Origin: an uncultured Akkermansia sp.
GTDB lineage: Bacteria > Verrucomicrobiota > Verrucomicrobiia > Verrucomicrobiales > Akkermansiaceae
Direction of reading: 5' to 3'
Assembly: GCA_947629715.1 (NCBI GenBank)
Contig: CANRET010000019.1
Location: forward strand, 1 to 35,039
Length of the DNA stretch: 35,039 nucleotides
In this document: positions 25,974 through 34,332 of the stretch, piece after piece
Numbering within the stretch: position 1 is the stretch's first letter
Layout of the letters: the number at the start of each line of letters is the position of its first letter
The notes under the pieces: model-generated
Database searches by the model: none
The model's input: only the letters and a program-made list of their open reading frames with translations
What the model was told of the DNA's origin: nothing
Program-made: the position numbers and the translations under genes

Positions 25974-26927
25974 TCACAGTTTTTTCCACTCCTGAGCTTC
26001 CAGCAGGGCGTCAAAGCCAAGTCCGGTTCCGGGCGGCACGCGAAATTCCGGCGTAATATCCATGCCTAATTGCTCCGAAAAAGCATGAGGTTGATACACA
26101 TGTTGCGTTACCAATCCGCAGAGCGGTACTTGATCTGTCGGCTTATCCGAGTAAAACACAGCCGCGTTGTATGCCGCCCAACATTGTCCAAGCGGATGAT
26201 CCAAATTCGTGGTAAATACAGGCTTCCCGGAGTTGCTGTGATGACGCGCCGGCTTTACGATACGCATCATTGGAAGGCTTGTGCGCTTCGGTATTGTTTT
26301 TTCATTGCGAAGCGGAGTATCATAGCCAAGCGGTATGCCCGCTTCCTGCAAAGTCTGCCACTCGTTCACGTCATAGTAGCACGGGTCTTCAATAAAATCA
26401 ATGCGTTCCTTGAGCGCTTTGGGCAGCATATCCCAAAATTGGAGCGTCTCTTCCATGGAGAGTGTGCAGTCAAAGTCCACACGCCATTTCCACTCAGGCA
26501 CCATAGCCGCCAAATTGGTAAGCCTCTCCACAGTTGACGCCAGTTTGGGTATGACCTTGATTTTACCCATTCGAAATCCTCTCTGATTCAAGTTATACAC
26601 TTGGGACGGCGTTACACTCACCGTCAACGTAGCATGGCTTTGAGGCGTCCTTAAACCGGCAAATAAGTTCACCCCTTTCGCTCTTGCTTTTGCATCCAAC
26701 TCCATGCACTTCATCGCACGCTCGCCAAGTAGCAACGGCGTGCCATCTCTTAATGCGTCCATTTCATATTCCAGCGGAGAATCCCCCAATTCAGGCCAGC
26801 TTTGCAAACTCGCATATCCCCCGTCGTCTCCTTTTAGGAGTATGCCTTCTCTTGGCTGAGCCGCTGCTCGAGCGCTCAATGCTCCCACAGGGTAAAGCTT
26901 ATATCGTGAATAATACATGAGCGACAT
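25974..26927 (-). CDS. menC: o-Succinylbenzoate synthase-like enolase-superfamily enzyme
   Basis: Predicted dehydratase making o-succinylbenzoate in menaquinone synthesis. It has 317 residues. The barrel residues of the family are in place: the KxK base (Lys122 and Lys124 in GKIKVI), the metal ligands Asp151 or Asp153 in VDFDCT, Glu180 in FIEDP and Asp203 in GYDTP, and the second lysine Lys225 in RIVKPARHH. MenC sequences diverge strongly, and dipeptide epimerases share this layout. The nearby menA supports MenC. It is convergent with menA. The ATG at 26927 is the first of two possible (26918 is the other). No good promoter was seen. Confidence 0.85.
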   Translation of the reverse strand: MSLMYYSRYKLYPVGALSARAAAQPREGILLKGDDGGYASLQSWPELGDSPLEYEMDALRDGTPLLLGERAMKCMELDAKARAKGVNLFAGLRTPQSHATLTVSVTPSQVYNLNQRGFRMGKIKVIPKLASTVERLTNLAAMVPEWKWRVDFDCTLSMEETLQFWDMLPKALKERIDFIEDPCYYDVNEWQTLQEAGIPLGYDTPLRNEKTIPKRTSLPMMRIVKPARHHSNSGKPVFTTNLDHPLGQCWAAYNAAVFYSDKPTDQVPLCGLVTQHVYQPHAFSEQLGMDITPEFRVPPGTGLGFDALLEAQEWKKL

Positions 26928-27017
26928 TTAATCATAATCTCCGCAATTGTCACGCTCTTTCTTCCGAGGCAAGCGGACATGGAAGTTTAACACGGCCAAT
27001 CGCAAGCTTTTGTACGC

Positions 27018-27047
27018 TTGACAAAGAAGAGGAAATTTTGATACTCT
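27018..27047 (+). promoter_or_regulatory. Promoter of the lipoprotein gene, abutting the start codon
   Basis: TTGACA (27018-27023), 18 bases, TACTCT (27042-27047), then six bases to ATG 27054. Initiation at +7 coincides with the ATG, predicting a leaderless mRNA. Confidence 0.6.
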
Positions 27048-27053
27048 TTCGAT

Positions 27054-27677
27054 ATGAATAAAACGCTGAGCAAGATAATACTGACGGCGTTGCTTATGCT
27101 GAACTCCTGCGCGTATGTGCAAACTCATAAGAACGTGGAAGAGATGGGCGCGTACTATGAAGGACACGTATTGACGCTTCGATCTTTACGTGTTTATCAC
27201 GACGTATCCAATCAAAAATGGTATCTCAATGCCCACCCTGCCAAGTTAAAGCTTCATTATCCCAACGTGCATGATTCCGTTTTCAGGCAGACAAATGACA
27301 TTCCTTCATATCGTGCATTGAACGTGGCCCCAGAGTTTGTGTATTACCCTATCAGCCAATCTACAGCTCGCGTCTTGCTTGCAAACGACGGTTATGCTCA
27401 GCTTGAAGTTCTCGCAGAAGAGATTCAAAAACACGGAGCAAGTGATGTGGTTAAGAAAAACGGCATGACCAGCTACCCAATTCGGGCTCAAATGGACGGT
27501 GATTCTTCATATATGATTCCCCTGTCTCGCGTCCCTCGACAAAAATCTGCCATAAATCACATGATTGGCAAAACTGAATTTGTCCTCATTGATATACCAG
27601 CAACTCTTGCCTACAATGTCTCGATTCCTTTCATTGCCCCCTTCGTCTTTTTCAAAGAGTTCCTCTCAAAAGATTGA
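27054..27677 (+). CDS. Hypothetical lipoprotein
   Basis: 207-residue protein exported as a lipoprotein: basic start MNKTLSK, hydrophobic core and lipobox LNSC with Cys19. The rest is soluble, with many Tyr and His (YYEGHVLTLRSLRVYHDVSN, KLKLHYPNVHDSVF), and ends in a hydrophobic stretch (IDIPATLAYNVSIPFIAPFVFF) before a short charged tail. That tail resembles the end of YceK/DUF1375-type small lipoproteins, but I do not claim membership. No function can be assigned. It stands alone, with its own promoter and a 226-base AT-rich gap before ribD. Base composition is more AT-rich than the neighbouring central-metabolism genes. Confidence 0.78.
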   Translation: MNKTLSKIILTALLMLNSCAYVQTHKNVEEMGAYYEGHVLTLRSLRVYHDVSNQKWYLNAHPAKLKLHYPNVHDSVFRQTNDIPSYRALNVAPEFVYYPISQSTARVLLANDGYAQLEVLAEEIQKHGASDVVKKNGMTSYPIRAQMDGDSSYMIPLSRVPRQKSAINHMIGKTEFVLIDIPATLAYNVSIPFIAPFVFFKEFLSKD

Positions 27678-27711
27678 ATGATAGCGCATGATGCAATTGT
27701 TCACAGAATTT

Positions 27712-27732
27712 GTCAATAAGATCGTCAATAAG
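27712..27732. repeat. Short direct repeat upstream of ribD
   Basis: GTCAATAAG occurs at 27712-27720 and again at 27724-27732, one helical turn (12 bases) apart. This could be a two-site regulator element. No FMN riboswitch features are present in the 226-base gap before ribD. Confidence 0.4.
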
Positions 27733-27903
27733 TTGTTTACAGCAGCGAATGCAACTTCTTTCTTCACATTAAAATTTTGTTATTTCCATTCTATTCACAG
27801 AGTCCTCCCTTTTTAAAAACTGCAATATAAATCATGTAGAGAAGTTACTCACTTTTTTACCATGGAGATGAAGAAGAAATAAAAGAATTTAAAATCAATA
27901 GAC

Positions 27904-28947
27904 ATGATCAACCAAACGGAAGATTCCGTTCGAATGAGAGAAGCTCTTCTCTTAGCCGCCAAGGGTGTAGGTACAACAAGTCCAAACCCTCCTGTCGGAG
28001 CTGTTTTATATCATGGAAATCAATTGATAGGCAAAGGATATCATGAAAAAGCCGGTGAGGAACATGCCGAAAGGAGGGCAATTCGGGATGCACTGGAGCG
28101 AGGTTATGCGGATCGGTTGAAGAACGCTGTCCTGTATGTAACCCTCGAACCTTGTTCAACGTATGGCAAAACGCCACCCTGTACGGAAGCTATTCTATCA
28201 TCAGAGATAGGTCGTGTTGTTTATGGAATGGAAGATCCTGACAAGAGGAACAGGGGTCGCGCTAAGGCGCTCCTGGAGGCCCGAGGCATACAGGTGCAGG
28301 GTGGCGTTGAGGAAGGAGCTTGTGAGGCCTTTTTGAGGCCTTGGGTGCGCAGTGTGGAAACAGGATTACCCTGGGTGACGGCAAAGGTGGCGTGTACATT
28401 GGACGGTCGCATGGTGAGGAACAAGGAGCGATGGATCAGTGGAAAGGAGGCTCTGCGATACGCGCATGAGTTACGGTTGCAAAGTGATGCAATTTTGGTG
28501 GGCGGCGCCACAGTGAGAGCGGATGATCCGGCTCTTACCATCCGCACGCCTCTCAGTACAGTGCCGATGTGCAAACAACAGCCGTGGCGCGTGGTCATGA
28601 CGAGGGATCAATCTCAATTGCCGTCAGGAGCAAAAATCTTCACGGATGCTTATGCTGACCGCACTGTAGTTTATGAGCAGGTAGAGAATTTTGAGGAGAT
28701 GCTGCGAGAACTGCACTCGCGCTACGGAGTCGTGCGACTCATGCTGGAGTGCGGTGGAACATTGCTTCGAAAGTTTTTGGAAGTAAATCTGGTACAGGAA
28801 TGGATGCAAGATATGTCTCCGATTATCGGTGGAGGCCCATTTTCCATTGTTCCCGGTGATTTTCTCCCGAGTGAACTTCACCTGCACGAAGTTACTGTCC
28901 AACAAGCAGGCAACGATTATATATTGCACGGATTTATGGATCCATGA
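27904..28947 (+). CDS. ribD: Bifunctional riboflavin biosynthesis deaminase/reductase
   Basis: Converts the pyrimidine from GTP cyclohydrolase II by deamination then reduction, two steps of riboflavin synthesis. It has 347 residues. The N-terminal deaminase domain (about 1-150) holds the zinc site HAE in EEHAERRAI and PCSTYGKTPPCTEAI, and SPNPPVGAVL near the start. The C-terminal reductase domain (about 155-347) carries VTAKVACTLDGRM, DAILVGGATVRADDPALTIR and a final GGTLLRKFLE. HAERRAI replaces the common HAEVNAL, but the catalytic Glu is kept. A weak TAAAAT lies eight bases before the ATG, without a clear -35. Its stop codon abuts the stop of the convergent UGSC gene with no bases between (TGATCA). 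Confidence 0.94.
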   Translation: MINQTEDSVRMREALLLAAKGVGTTSPNPPVGAVLYHGNQLIGKGYHEKAGEEHAERRAIRDALERGYADRLKNAVLYVTLEPCSTYGKTPPCTEAILSSEIGRVVYGMEDPDKRNRGRAKALLEARGIQVQGGVEEGACEAFLRPWVRSVETGLPWVTAKVACTLDGRMVRNKERWISGKEALRYAHELRLQSDAILVGGATVRADDPALTIRTPLSTVPMCKQQPWRVVMTRDQSQLPSGAKIFTDAYADRTVVYEQVENFEEMLRELHSRYGVVRLMLECGGTLLRKFLEVNLVQEWMQDMSPIIGGGPFSIVPGDFLPSELHLHEVTVQQAGNDYILHGFMDP

Positions 28948-30927
28948 TCAGAGGTGCCGGGGATTCAATCTTTCCATACCGGTTTTTTTCTGTAGTCTGA
29001 GTCTTCCTTCGATTTTTTTCTGATTTGGTTTGAGCTGTGTTTCAAGATAATAAGATTGTATTGGAGGATACCCTGATTCAGCCATTAATGCATCCCATTT
29101 TTTTGGCAATGTTATCTTGATGGTCGTAAAGAATCCGCCGGGCACACACATGGTTTTGTTGCGGTTTGCATCTCCGGTGACAAGAAAGGCGGATTTTCCT
29201 TTCTGCATTGCCGGCACTGTGCTGAGCGTTTCGGTATTGCACCACGTCAACCACATGGGAATGGGTGTACTGGCAGCCTGTTCTGTGCGCGCCACCTTGG
29301 CAACATGCCTTTCCAATGGATAACTGTTCGGATTAAAAGAACTACCGGGATTGGCATAATAATTAGCCATGGCACGTTGTTGTACGGGTATGCGCGCTGT
29401 ATTCACGAGCGCTGTTTCCAGCTCTTCTTTGCTCTTGTACTTTTTTGACAAATCACGAGCTACAGATTCGGTGATGAGAAAAGTGCGAAACACGCAAGGA
29501 GTGCCGCTGCCTATGGCAAATTGCTGTTTTTCTGTGGCATCCCAGGCCATGAGTTGCATGATCGTATCGGCATCTGATGCAGCCGGCGCCAGGTTGTTTC
29601 CCCAGTTCAGAGCGGAGGCTGCCGTAAGCGTGTTTTCGTTCACTTGGTAACCTTGCTGCATGTGATACGGAAGCCAACCGAGTTTTAAAGACGCAGACTC
29701 ATCCTCCGCCATGCACCACGGCATAAGGTAGCCAAAGGTGCCCATCCGATTTTTTTGAATGTAATAACCACCGAAGTTGAGCATGGCCAAGTTGAAAAAA
29801 CGCCCCAAAACTGCATTTCGTTGCGCGGAGATTTCCCCTTGCCCGTGTTGCAATCCCAGTTGCCTCGCTATGGGACCATTCACCCAGCAGTACGGAGTCC
29901 ACGCGTGCGTGCTGGAAAGTGTGTGGCGAAAATCTCCATGAGACATGGCTTTGGTGATGGCAATCAAGATAGGCATGAACTCGGGCGGACATCCCGCCAT
30001 AGCGCCGTTAATGGCTACATGCCGCACAGTCACAGCTCGGCGGCTCGGTGACACCACGGCCACTACGCTCTGTGCCGAATCATCGCAAAATTTAAAAAAA
30101 TTCGCCACAAGCTCCATGGTGGGCGGTATCACGGGCAGTCCGTCCGTCCATCCCTGTTGAGCAAAATAGTTGTTGACCTGATGCAGGGTACCGGTATAGA
30201 TGGGTTGATCCGGATGGATGGGGTTGGTATTTTGTTCCACCTCTCGCTTGTCAACCGGGTTTGTGAGAGCTTTCACAATTTGAGGCCACAGCGTTACTCT
30301 CGTATGATGGAGCAGTTCTTCAGAAGTATGAGATGTAAAAGCTCCCGGATATTCTGCCACGCGCGCTACGGACACGCCCGCCGCGTGGGCCGTAAATTTC
30401 GCTTGTTCAGTGAAGCCGGGAGCCGCTATCATGACGGACGGAATTCCGCTGTATTCTGCCGCGATGCAGGAACCCATTTCTTTCGGAGTGCACAACCCGC
30501 ACCCGCCATTGCCTGCAATGACGGCATCCACGTGCATTTGTTTGAGCTTTCCCATGAATTCATCTTTCTGCGCACGGATAACGCCCGGTCCCGGCCATGG
30601 ACCTGCAGAGCCGATCTCGTTGAGCAAAATGACGCGTGCCTTGGGATAGTGTTGCAGAATTAATCTTTTAATTTCCGGGTGGGTGACGGCCGCCATAAAA
30701 CTGCCGCCCACCACTGCAATGGTTTTGCCGTCCAATGTATCTAAACGTTTGACCGGTGGAATCATGTTCGTGGTCCCATTCGGGATCGGACAAAGGGCTT
30801 GGAATTGCTCATTGGAATCGGAAAGACCACAGTTTTCCGCACCGCAGACGAGTTTTTTTTCATGTGCGCAGATCATGGAAGCACAGAGGCACAGAACTGC
30901 CAGAGATAGCCGGAGTGTATTTTTCAT
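28948..30927 (-). CDS. Exported UGSC-family protein with CxxC in place of the selenocysteine motif
   Basis: 659 residues from ATG 30927 (an in-frame TTG at 30942 is less likely). A signal peptide (MKNTLRLSLAVLCLCASMICA) predicts export. The first domain (about 65-225) has KTIAVVGGSFMAAVTHPE and AGNGGCGLCTPKEMGSC, where the C-G-L-C (Cys143, Cys146) corresponds to the U-G-S-C of UGSC selenoproteins. The second domain begins near residue 250 with NYFAQQGWTDGLPVIPPTME, the WxDGLPVxPPT signature that accompanies UGSC domains. Many further Cys and Trp residues follow. UGSC proteins are thought to be redox enzymes, but their reaction is unknown. An exported Cys version is unusual. It lies 51 bases after the mfd stop on the same strand. 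Confidence 0.78.
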   Translation of the reverse strand: MKNTLRLSLAVLCLCASMICAHEKKLVCGAENCGLSDSNEQFQALCPIPNGTTNMIPPVKRLDTLDGKTIAVVGGSFMAAVTHPEIKRLILQHYPKARVILLNEIGSAGPWPGPGVIRAQKDEFMGKLKQMHVDAVIAGNGGCGLCTPKEMGSCIAAEYSGIPSVMIAAPGFTEQAKFTAHAAGVSVARVAEYPGAFTSHTSEELLHHTRVTLWPQIVKALTNPVDKREVEQNTNPIHPDQPIYTGTLHQVNNYFAQQGWTDGLPVIPPTMELVANFFKFCDDSAQSVVAVVSPSRRAVTVRHVAINGAMAGCPPEFMPILIAITKAMSHGDFRHTLSSTHAWTPYCWVNGPIARQLGLQHGQGEISAQRNAVLGRFFNLAMLNFGGYYIQKNRMGTFGYLMPWCMAEDESASLKLGWLPYHMQQGYQVNENTLTAASALNWGNNLAPAASDADTIMQLMAWDATEKQQFAIGSGTPCVFRTFLITESVARDLSKKYKSKEELETALVNTARIPVQQRAMANYYANPGSSFNPNSYPLERHVAKVARTEQAASTPIPMWLTWCNTETLSTVPAMQKGKSAFLVTGDANRNKTMCVPGGFFTTIKITLPKKWDALMAESGYPPIQSYYLETQLKPNQKKIEGRLRLQKKTGMERLNPRHL

Positions 30928-30978
30928 AGCTTCTAATGCCAAGTACGCATCTCAAATATGCTTTTCTACCGGATCGGT

Positions 30979-33900
30979 TTACATGGAACTCAACAGATGG
31001 CGTACTTCTTCTAACCGATCGGCAGGAGACTTCGTTTTCAATCGGGGAAAACGCTTGTGGTCCAAAATATAATCATGATTGCGGGTAAGCAAGAGCTTTT
31101 GTCCGATAATTTCAACCATGGTGATATGAAGTCGGGTTGCGAGTACACGGATGCGCTGGATTTTAAGTAGATTTTTCGCTTCCTCCGGCATTATTCCGAA
31201 GCGATCCCTCCATTCCCGGCTCAGTTGATCGGTCTCCTCGATGCTGTTAGTTTGAGCGAGACGGGTGTAGCATTCCATGCGCGCCCGAGTTGAATTGACG
31301 TAAGAAGATGGAATGAAGGCGTTCAGCGTGCCTGAACCCGCCACGGCTGCCGCAGCCTCGCTCATGCACAGAAAATCAGCTTTCACATAAGCGTCAGCTC
31401 GTCGTGCAGGTGTCCGGCCTCGCAACCGGTCAACGCTTTGCCGCAGCAGCTGGCAGTACAAGTCAAATCCGATGGCTGCAATATGTCCGCTTTGTTGAGT
31501 GCCGAGCAAGTTGCCCGCACCGCGAATTTCCAAATCCCGCATGGCTATTTTGAACCCGCTCCCCAGCGCCGTATATTGTCGGATAGCTGACACCCGTCGT
31601 CGCGCATCGCCTGTGGCCAGTTCTTTTTCCGGCAACAACAGGTACGCATACGCTCGTTCGTAACTGCGGCCGACGCGTCCGCGCAATTGGTAAAGGTCCG
31701 CCAATCCGAAGCGATCAGCCCGGTCGATCATAATGGTATTGGCGTTGGGAATGTCAATGCCGCTTTCAATGATCGTGGTGGACAAAAGTATATCCGCTTT
31801 TCCTTCCACAAACAAGCGCATAATTTTTTCCAAATCGGTCTTGTCCATCTGGCCATGTCCTGTGACGATGCGGGCTTGAGGAACAAGACGGTGCAGGACA
31901 CTTTCCATGTGCGTGATTGTTTGCACACGGTTATGCAGGAAGAAAACTTGTCCTTTGCGTTCCAATTCACGTTCTATGGCTTGCTTGATGAGTTCTTCGC
32001 TGTACGGACAAACGACTGTCTGCACCGGCAGACGATTCGGCGGCGGCGTGTCAATGGTGCTCATATCCCGCGCTCCCATGAGCGCCACGTAAAGTGTACG
32101 AGGAATGGGAGTGGCGGAGAGTGTGAGCATGTCCACCATGTGGAACATGCGCTTAAACTGTTCTTTGTGGCGCACGCCGAAGCGTTGCTCTTCATCAATG
32201 ATTGCCAACCCCAGGTTGTGAAATGCCACATCTTTGGAGAGCAAACGATGTGTGCCGATGACAATGTCCACGCTCCCATCGCTCAGTCCTGCGAGTATAT
32301 CTGCAATGCGCTTATTCGGCGTGAAGCGACTGAGCAGTTCAATGCGCACGGGATACTCGCTCATGCGTTCTTTGAAAGTGCGGTAATGCTGATCCGCAAG
32401 CACCGTTGTTGGGACCAGCATCACTGCCTGCCGTCCGCCCGTTACGCACTTGAATGCGGCACGTAAAGCCACCTCGGTTTTTCCGAAGCCGACGTCTCCA
32501 CAGATCAGTCGATCCATCGGTCGCTCGGATTCCATGTCCTCCTTCGTTTGCTGTATAGCCCGCAACTGGTCGGGCGTTTCTCGAAAGGGGAAGGATGCCT
32601 CAAACTGCCACATCCATGACGAATCTGCCGGGTGGGCGTACCCGGGATTGCTTTCACGCTCCGCCTGCACCTCCAGCAATTGGGCTGCATAATCCTGCAC
32701 GGCGCGCTCCGCTTCTTTACAGGCACGTTGCCAGCGGGAATCACCCATGCGATTGAGTGGCGGCGTTTTCGTGCCAAGCCCGATGTATTTTGAGATGAGG
32801 TGAGCTTGGCTGAGCGGCAGACGAAGCAGCACGCCGCCCGCGTATTCAATGTGCAGTTCTTCTTCACCGGTGTCATCCGCCCGTACAATGCCGATAAATC
32901 TGCCGAGTCCGTGAGAGGCGTGAATAACGAGATCTCCGGGTTCGATCTCACGTAAGGGACTTTGGGATTGGGCGGCGCGCATACGTGCTTCTCGCGTGGC
33001 GATGTTCCTTCTCCGCGCTGCAGAATGCCTCCCAAAAATTTCCGCCGCTGAAAGGACGGCCAATCGTGCACTCGGTGCTGTGAAACCGCATGGCAATTCG
33101 CCTAAGCGGACTTGAACCGTATCCCATACCTTGTCTTTTCCGCATATTTCTTCAAAGCGTTTCTTTTCGCTTTCGTGATAAAAATACATCACCACACGCC
33201 AACAATCATCCTTCCATTTCGAGAGAATGCTTTGCACGTAGGCCCGACGTGCTTCCTGCATCACGAAGTCACCGCTTTCAAAAGTTCCCAGGGGAGTGGG
33301 GTCAAAGTTCAGGTCATCGCGTTGCAATGCGGCGTAGAGCGGGTGATCCGGGGCAATACTCGTGGGTGCATTTTCGAAAATGAGAACATCGCCCGGCATA
33401 CCGCTTCCCGGCAGGGATATGACGATATCCTGCGGCTGTATCCATTCGCGCAGCGTTCGGGTGATATTCGGTTCTTCCAGCAGGAGATCCGCCGAAGCAA
33501 GCTTATTGAAGGACAGCTGGGAATCCACATCAAAGGTGCGAATGCTCTCAATCTCGGTGTCGAAAAACTCAATACGCAAGGGTGAAGCAGTCTGCAAGGG
33601 AAAAACGTCAAGAATTCCTCCCCTCAAGCTCCATTGATTGCGCGCTGTCACTTGGTCTGTACGCTCAAATCCATGTTCATTGAGGATGTCGATGAGGCGT
33701 TCCGGTCCGTATTCGTTACTGCCGATTTTCAAGCGAAGAGCCGTTGGCGTCTCCATGTCCGGCACAGGGTCGTTCAAACCGGAAGCTGTCGTCACGACAA
33801 TCTGAGTTTCTCCATGTGACAAGGTGAGGCGATACAGGGCGTCCAGTCGCTCTGCCGTTACGTCCGGGTCATTGATTGACTGCTTGATCTGCCATTCTTG

Positions 33901-34164
33901 CTCCGGCACGAAGACGCATGAGAGATTGCTCCACAGCGGGAATTCCGCACACACGCGTTCCTGTGTTGGCAGTGAATCCGCCACGACCCACACTCGTTTC
34001 CCCTGCGGTGCATGTTGTGCCACCATGGCCACGACAAAAGCAAACGCCGCAGAACATGTAGTCGGAAAAACTAACGGCGGTTCCGCTTTGCCCTCGGTAC
34101 GCAACCTCGCGAGCTCCTGCGCAAATTGCCGGGAGTTTGCAACCAGCTCTGTGAGTAGCTCCAC
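30979..34164 (-). CDS. mfd: Transcription-repair coupling factor
   Basis: DNA translocase that removes stalled RNA polymerase from lesions and recruits UvrA. It has 1061 residues from GTG 34164. An N-terminal UvrB-like region (NQWSLRGGILDVFPLQTASP) is followed by the RNA-polymerase interaction domain (EPGDLVIHASHGLGRFIGI). The superfamily 2 helicase part has Walker A GDVGFGKTEVALRAAF, the DEEQ box in IDEEQRFGVRHKEQ, LSATPIPRTL and the ADILLSTTIIESGIDIPNAN and QLRGRVGRSYERAYAYLL motifs. A TRCF C-terminal domain ends it. A TTG seven codons upstream (34185) lies between the -35 and -10 boxes of the promoter and cannot be used from it, so GTG 34164 is chosen. UGSC gene follows downstream. Confidence 0.94.
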   Translation of the reverse strand: MELLTELVANSRQFAQELARLRTEGKAEPPLVFPTTCSAAFAFVVAMVAQHAPQGKRVWVVADSLPTQERVCAEFPLWSNLSCVFVPEQEWQIKQSINDPDVTAERLDALYRLTLSHGETQIVVTTASGLNDPVPDMETPTALRLKIGSNEYGPERLIDILNEHGFERTDQVTARNQWSLRGGILDVFPLQTASPLRIEFFDTEIESIRTFDVDSQLSFNKLASADLLLEEPNITRTLREWIQPQDIVISLPGSGMPGDVLIFENAPTSIAPDHPLYAALQRDDLNFDPTPLGTFESGDFVMQEARRAYVQSILSKWKDDCWRVVMYFYHESEKKRFEEICGKDKVWDTVQVRLGELPCGFTAPSARLAVLSAAEIFGRHSAARRRNIATREARMRAAQSQSPLREIEPGDLVIHASHGLGRFIGIVRADDTGEEELHIEYAGGVLLRLPLSQAHLISKYIGLGTKTPPLNRMGDSRWQRACKEAERAVQDYAAQLLEVQAERESNPGYAHPADSSWMWQFEASFPFRETPDQLRAIQQTKEDMESERPMDRLICGDVGFGKTEVALRAAFKCVTGGRQAVMLVPTTVLADQHYRTFKERMSEYPVRIELLSRFTPNKRIADILAGLSDGSVDIVIGTHRLLSKDVAFHNLGLAIIDEEQRFGVRHKEQFKRMFHMVDMLTLSATPIPRTLYVALMGARDMSTIDTPPPNRLPVQTVVCPYSEELIKQAIERELERKGQVFFLHNRVQTITHMESVLHRLVPQARIVTGHGQMDKTDLEKIMRLFVEGKADILLSTTIIESGIDIPNANTIMIDRADRFGLADLYQLRGRVGRSYERAYAYLLLPEKELATGDARRRVSAIRQYTALGSGFKIAMRDLEIRGAGNLLGTQQSGHIAAIGFDLYCQLLRQSVDRLRGRTPARRADAYVKADFLCMSEAAAAVAGSGTLNAFIPSSYVNSTRARMECYTRLAQTNSIEETDQLSREWRDRFGIMPEEAKNLLKIQRIRVLATRLHITMVEIIGQKLLLTRNHDYILDHKRFPRLKTKSPADRLEEVRHLLSSM

Positions 34165-34175
34165 TATACCCGCGC

Positions 34176-34204
34176 AGTTTAGCAAGACGCCTCAACATTG
34201 TCAA
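34176..34204 (-). promoter_or_regulatory. mfd promoter, close to the start codon
   Basis: On the minus strand TTGACA (34204-34199), 17 bases, TAAACT (34181-34176). Initiation near 34169 gives about a 5-base leader before GTG 34164. The end of the insertion sequence lies only 18 bases upstream of the -35 box, so the promoter is intact. Confidence 0.7.
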
Positions 34205-34297
34205 CTGCATCCGGGTGATGCCCAGGGCAACCGCATTTGAAAACCTGGGAGCAGAATTGGACGTATGGAATTTAGCATCAATAAATTATTTAAATTA

Positions 34298-34326
34298 TTG
34301 ATATTAAATATAAAATGTGATAGGAT
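34298..34326 (+). promoter_or_regulatory. Transposase promoter, abutting the start codon
   Basis: TTGATA (34298-34303), 17 bases, TAGGAT (34321-34326), six bases, then ATG 34333. Same geometry as the pyrC and lipoprotein promoters, predicting a leaderless message. Confidence 0.55.
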
Positions 34327-34332
34327 ACAGGA

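Noticed and set aside
27678-27903. FMN riboswitch before ribD
   Set aside because: None of the conserved FMN aptamer segments is visible in this AT-rich gap.
34165-34185. TTG start for Mfd
   Set aside because: It lies between the -35 and -10 boxes of a good promoter; GTG 34164 follows the predicted transcription start.
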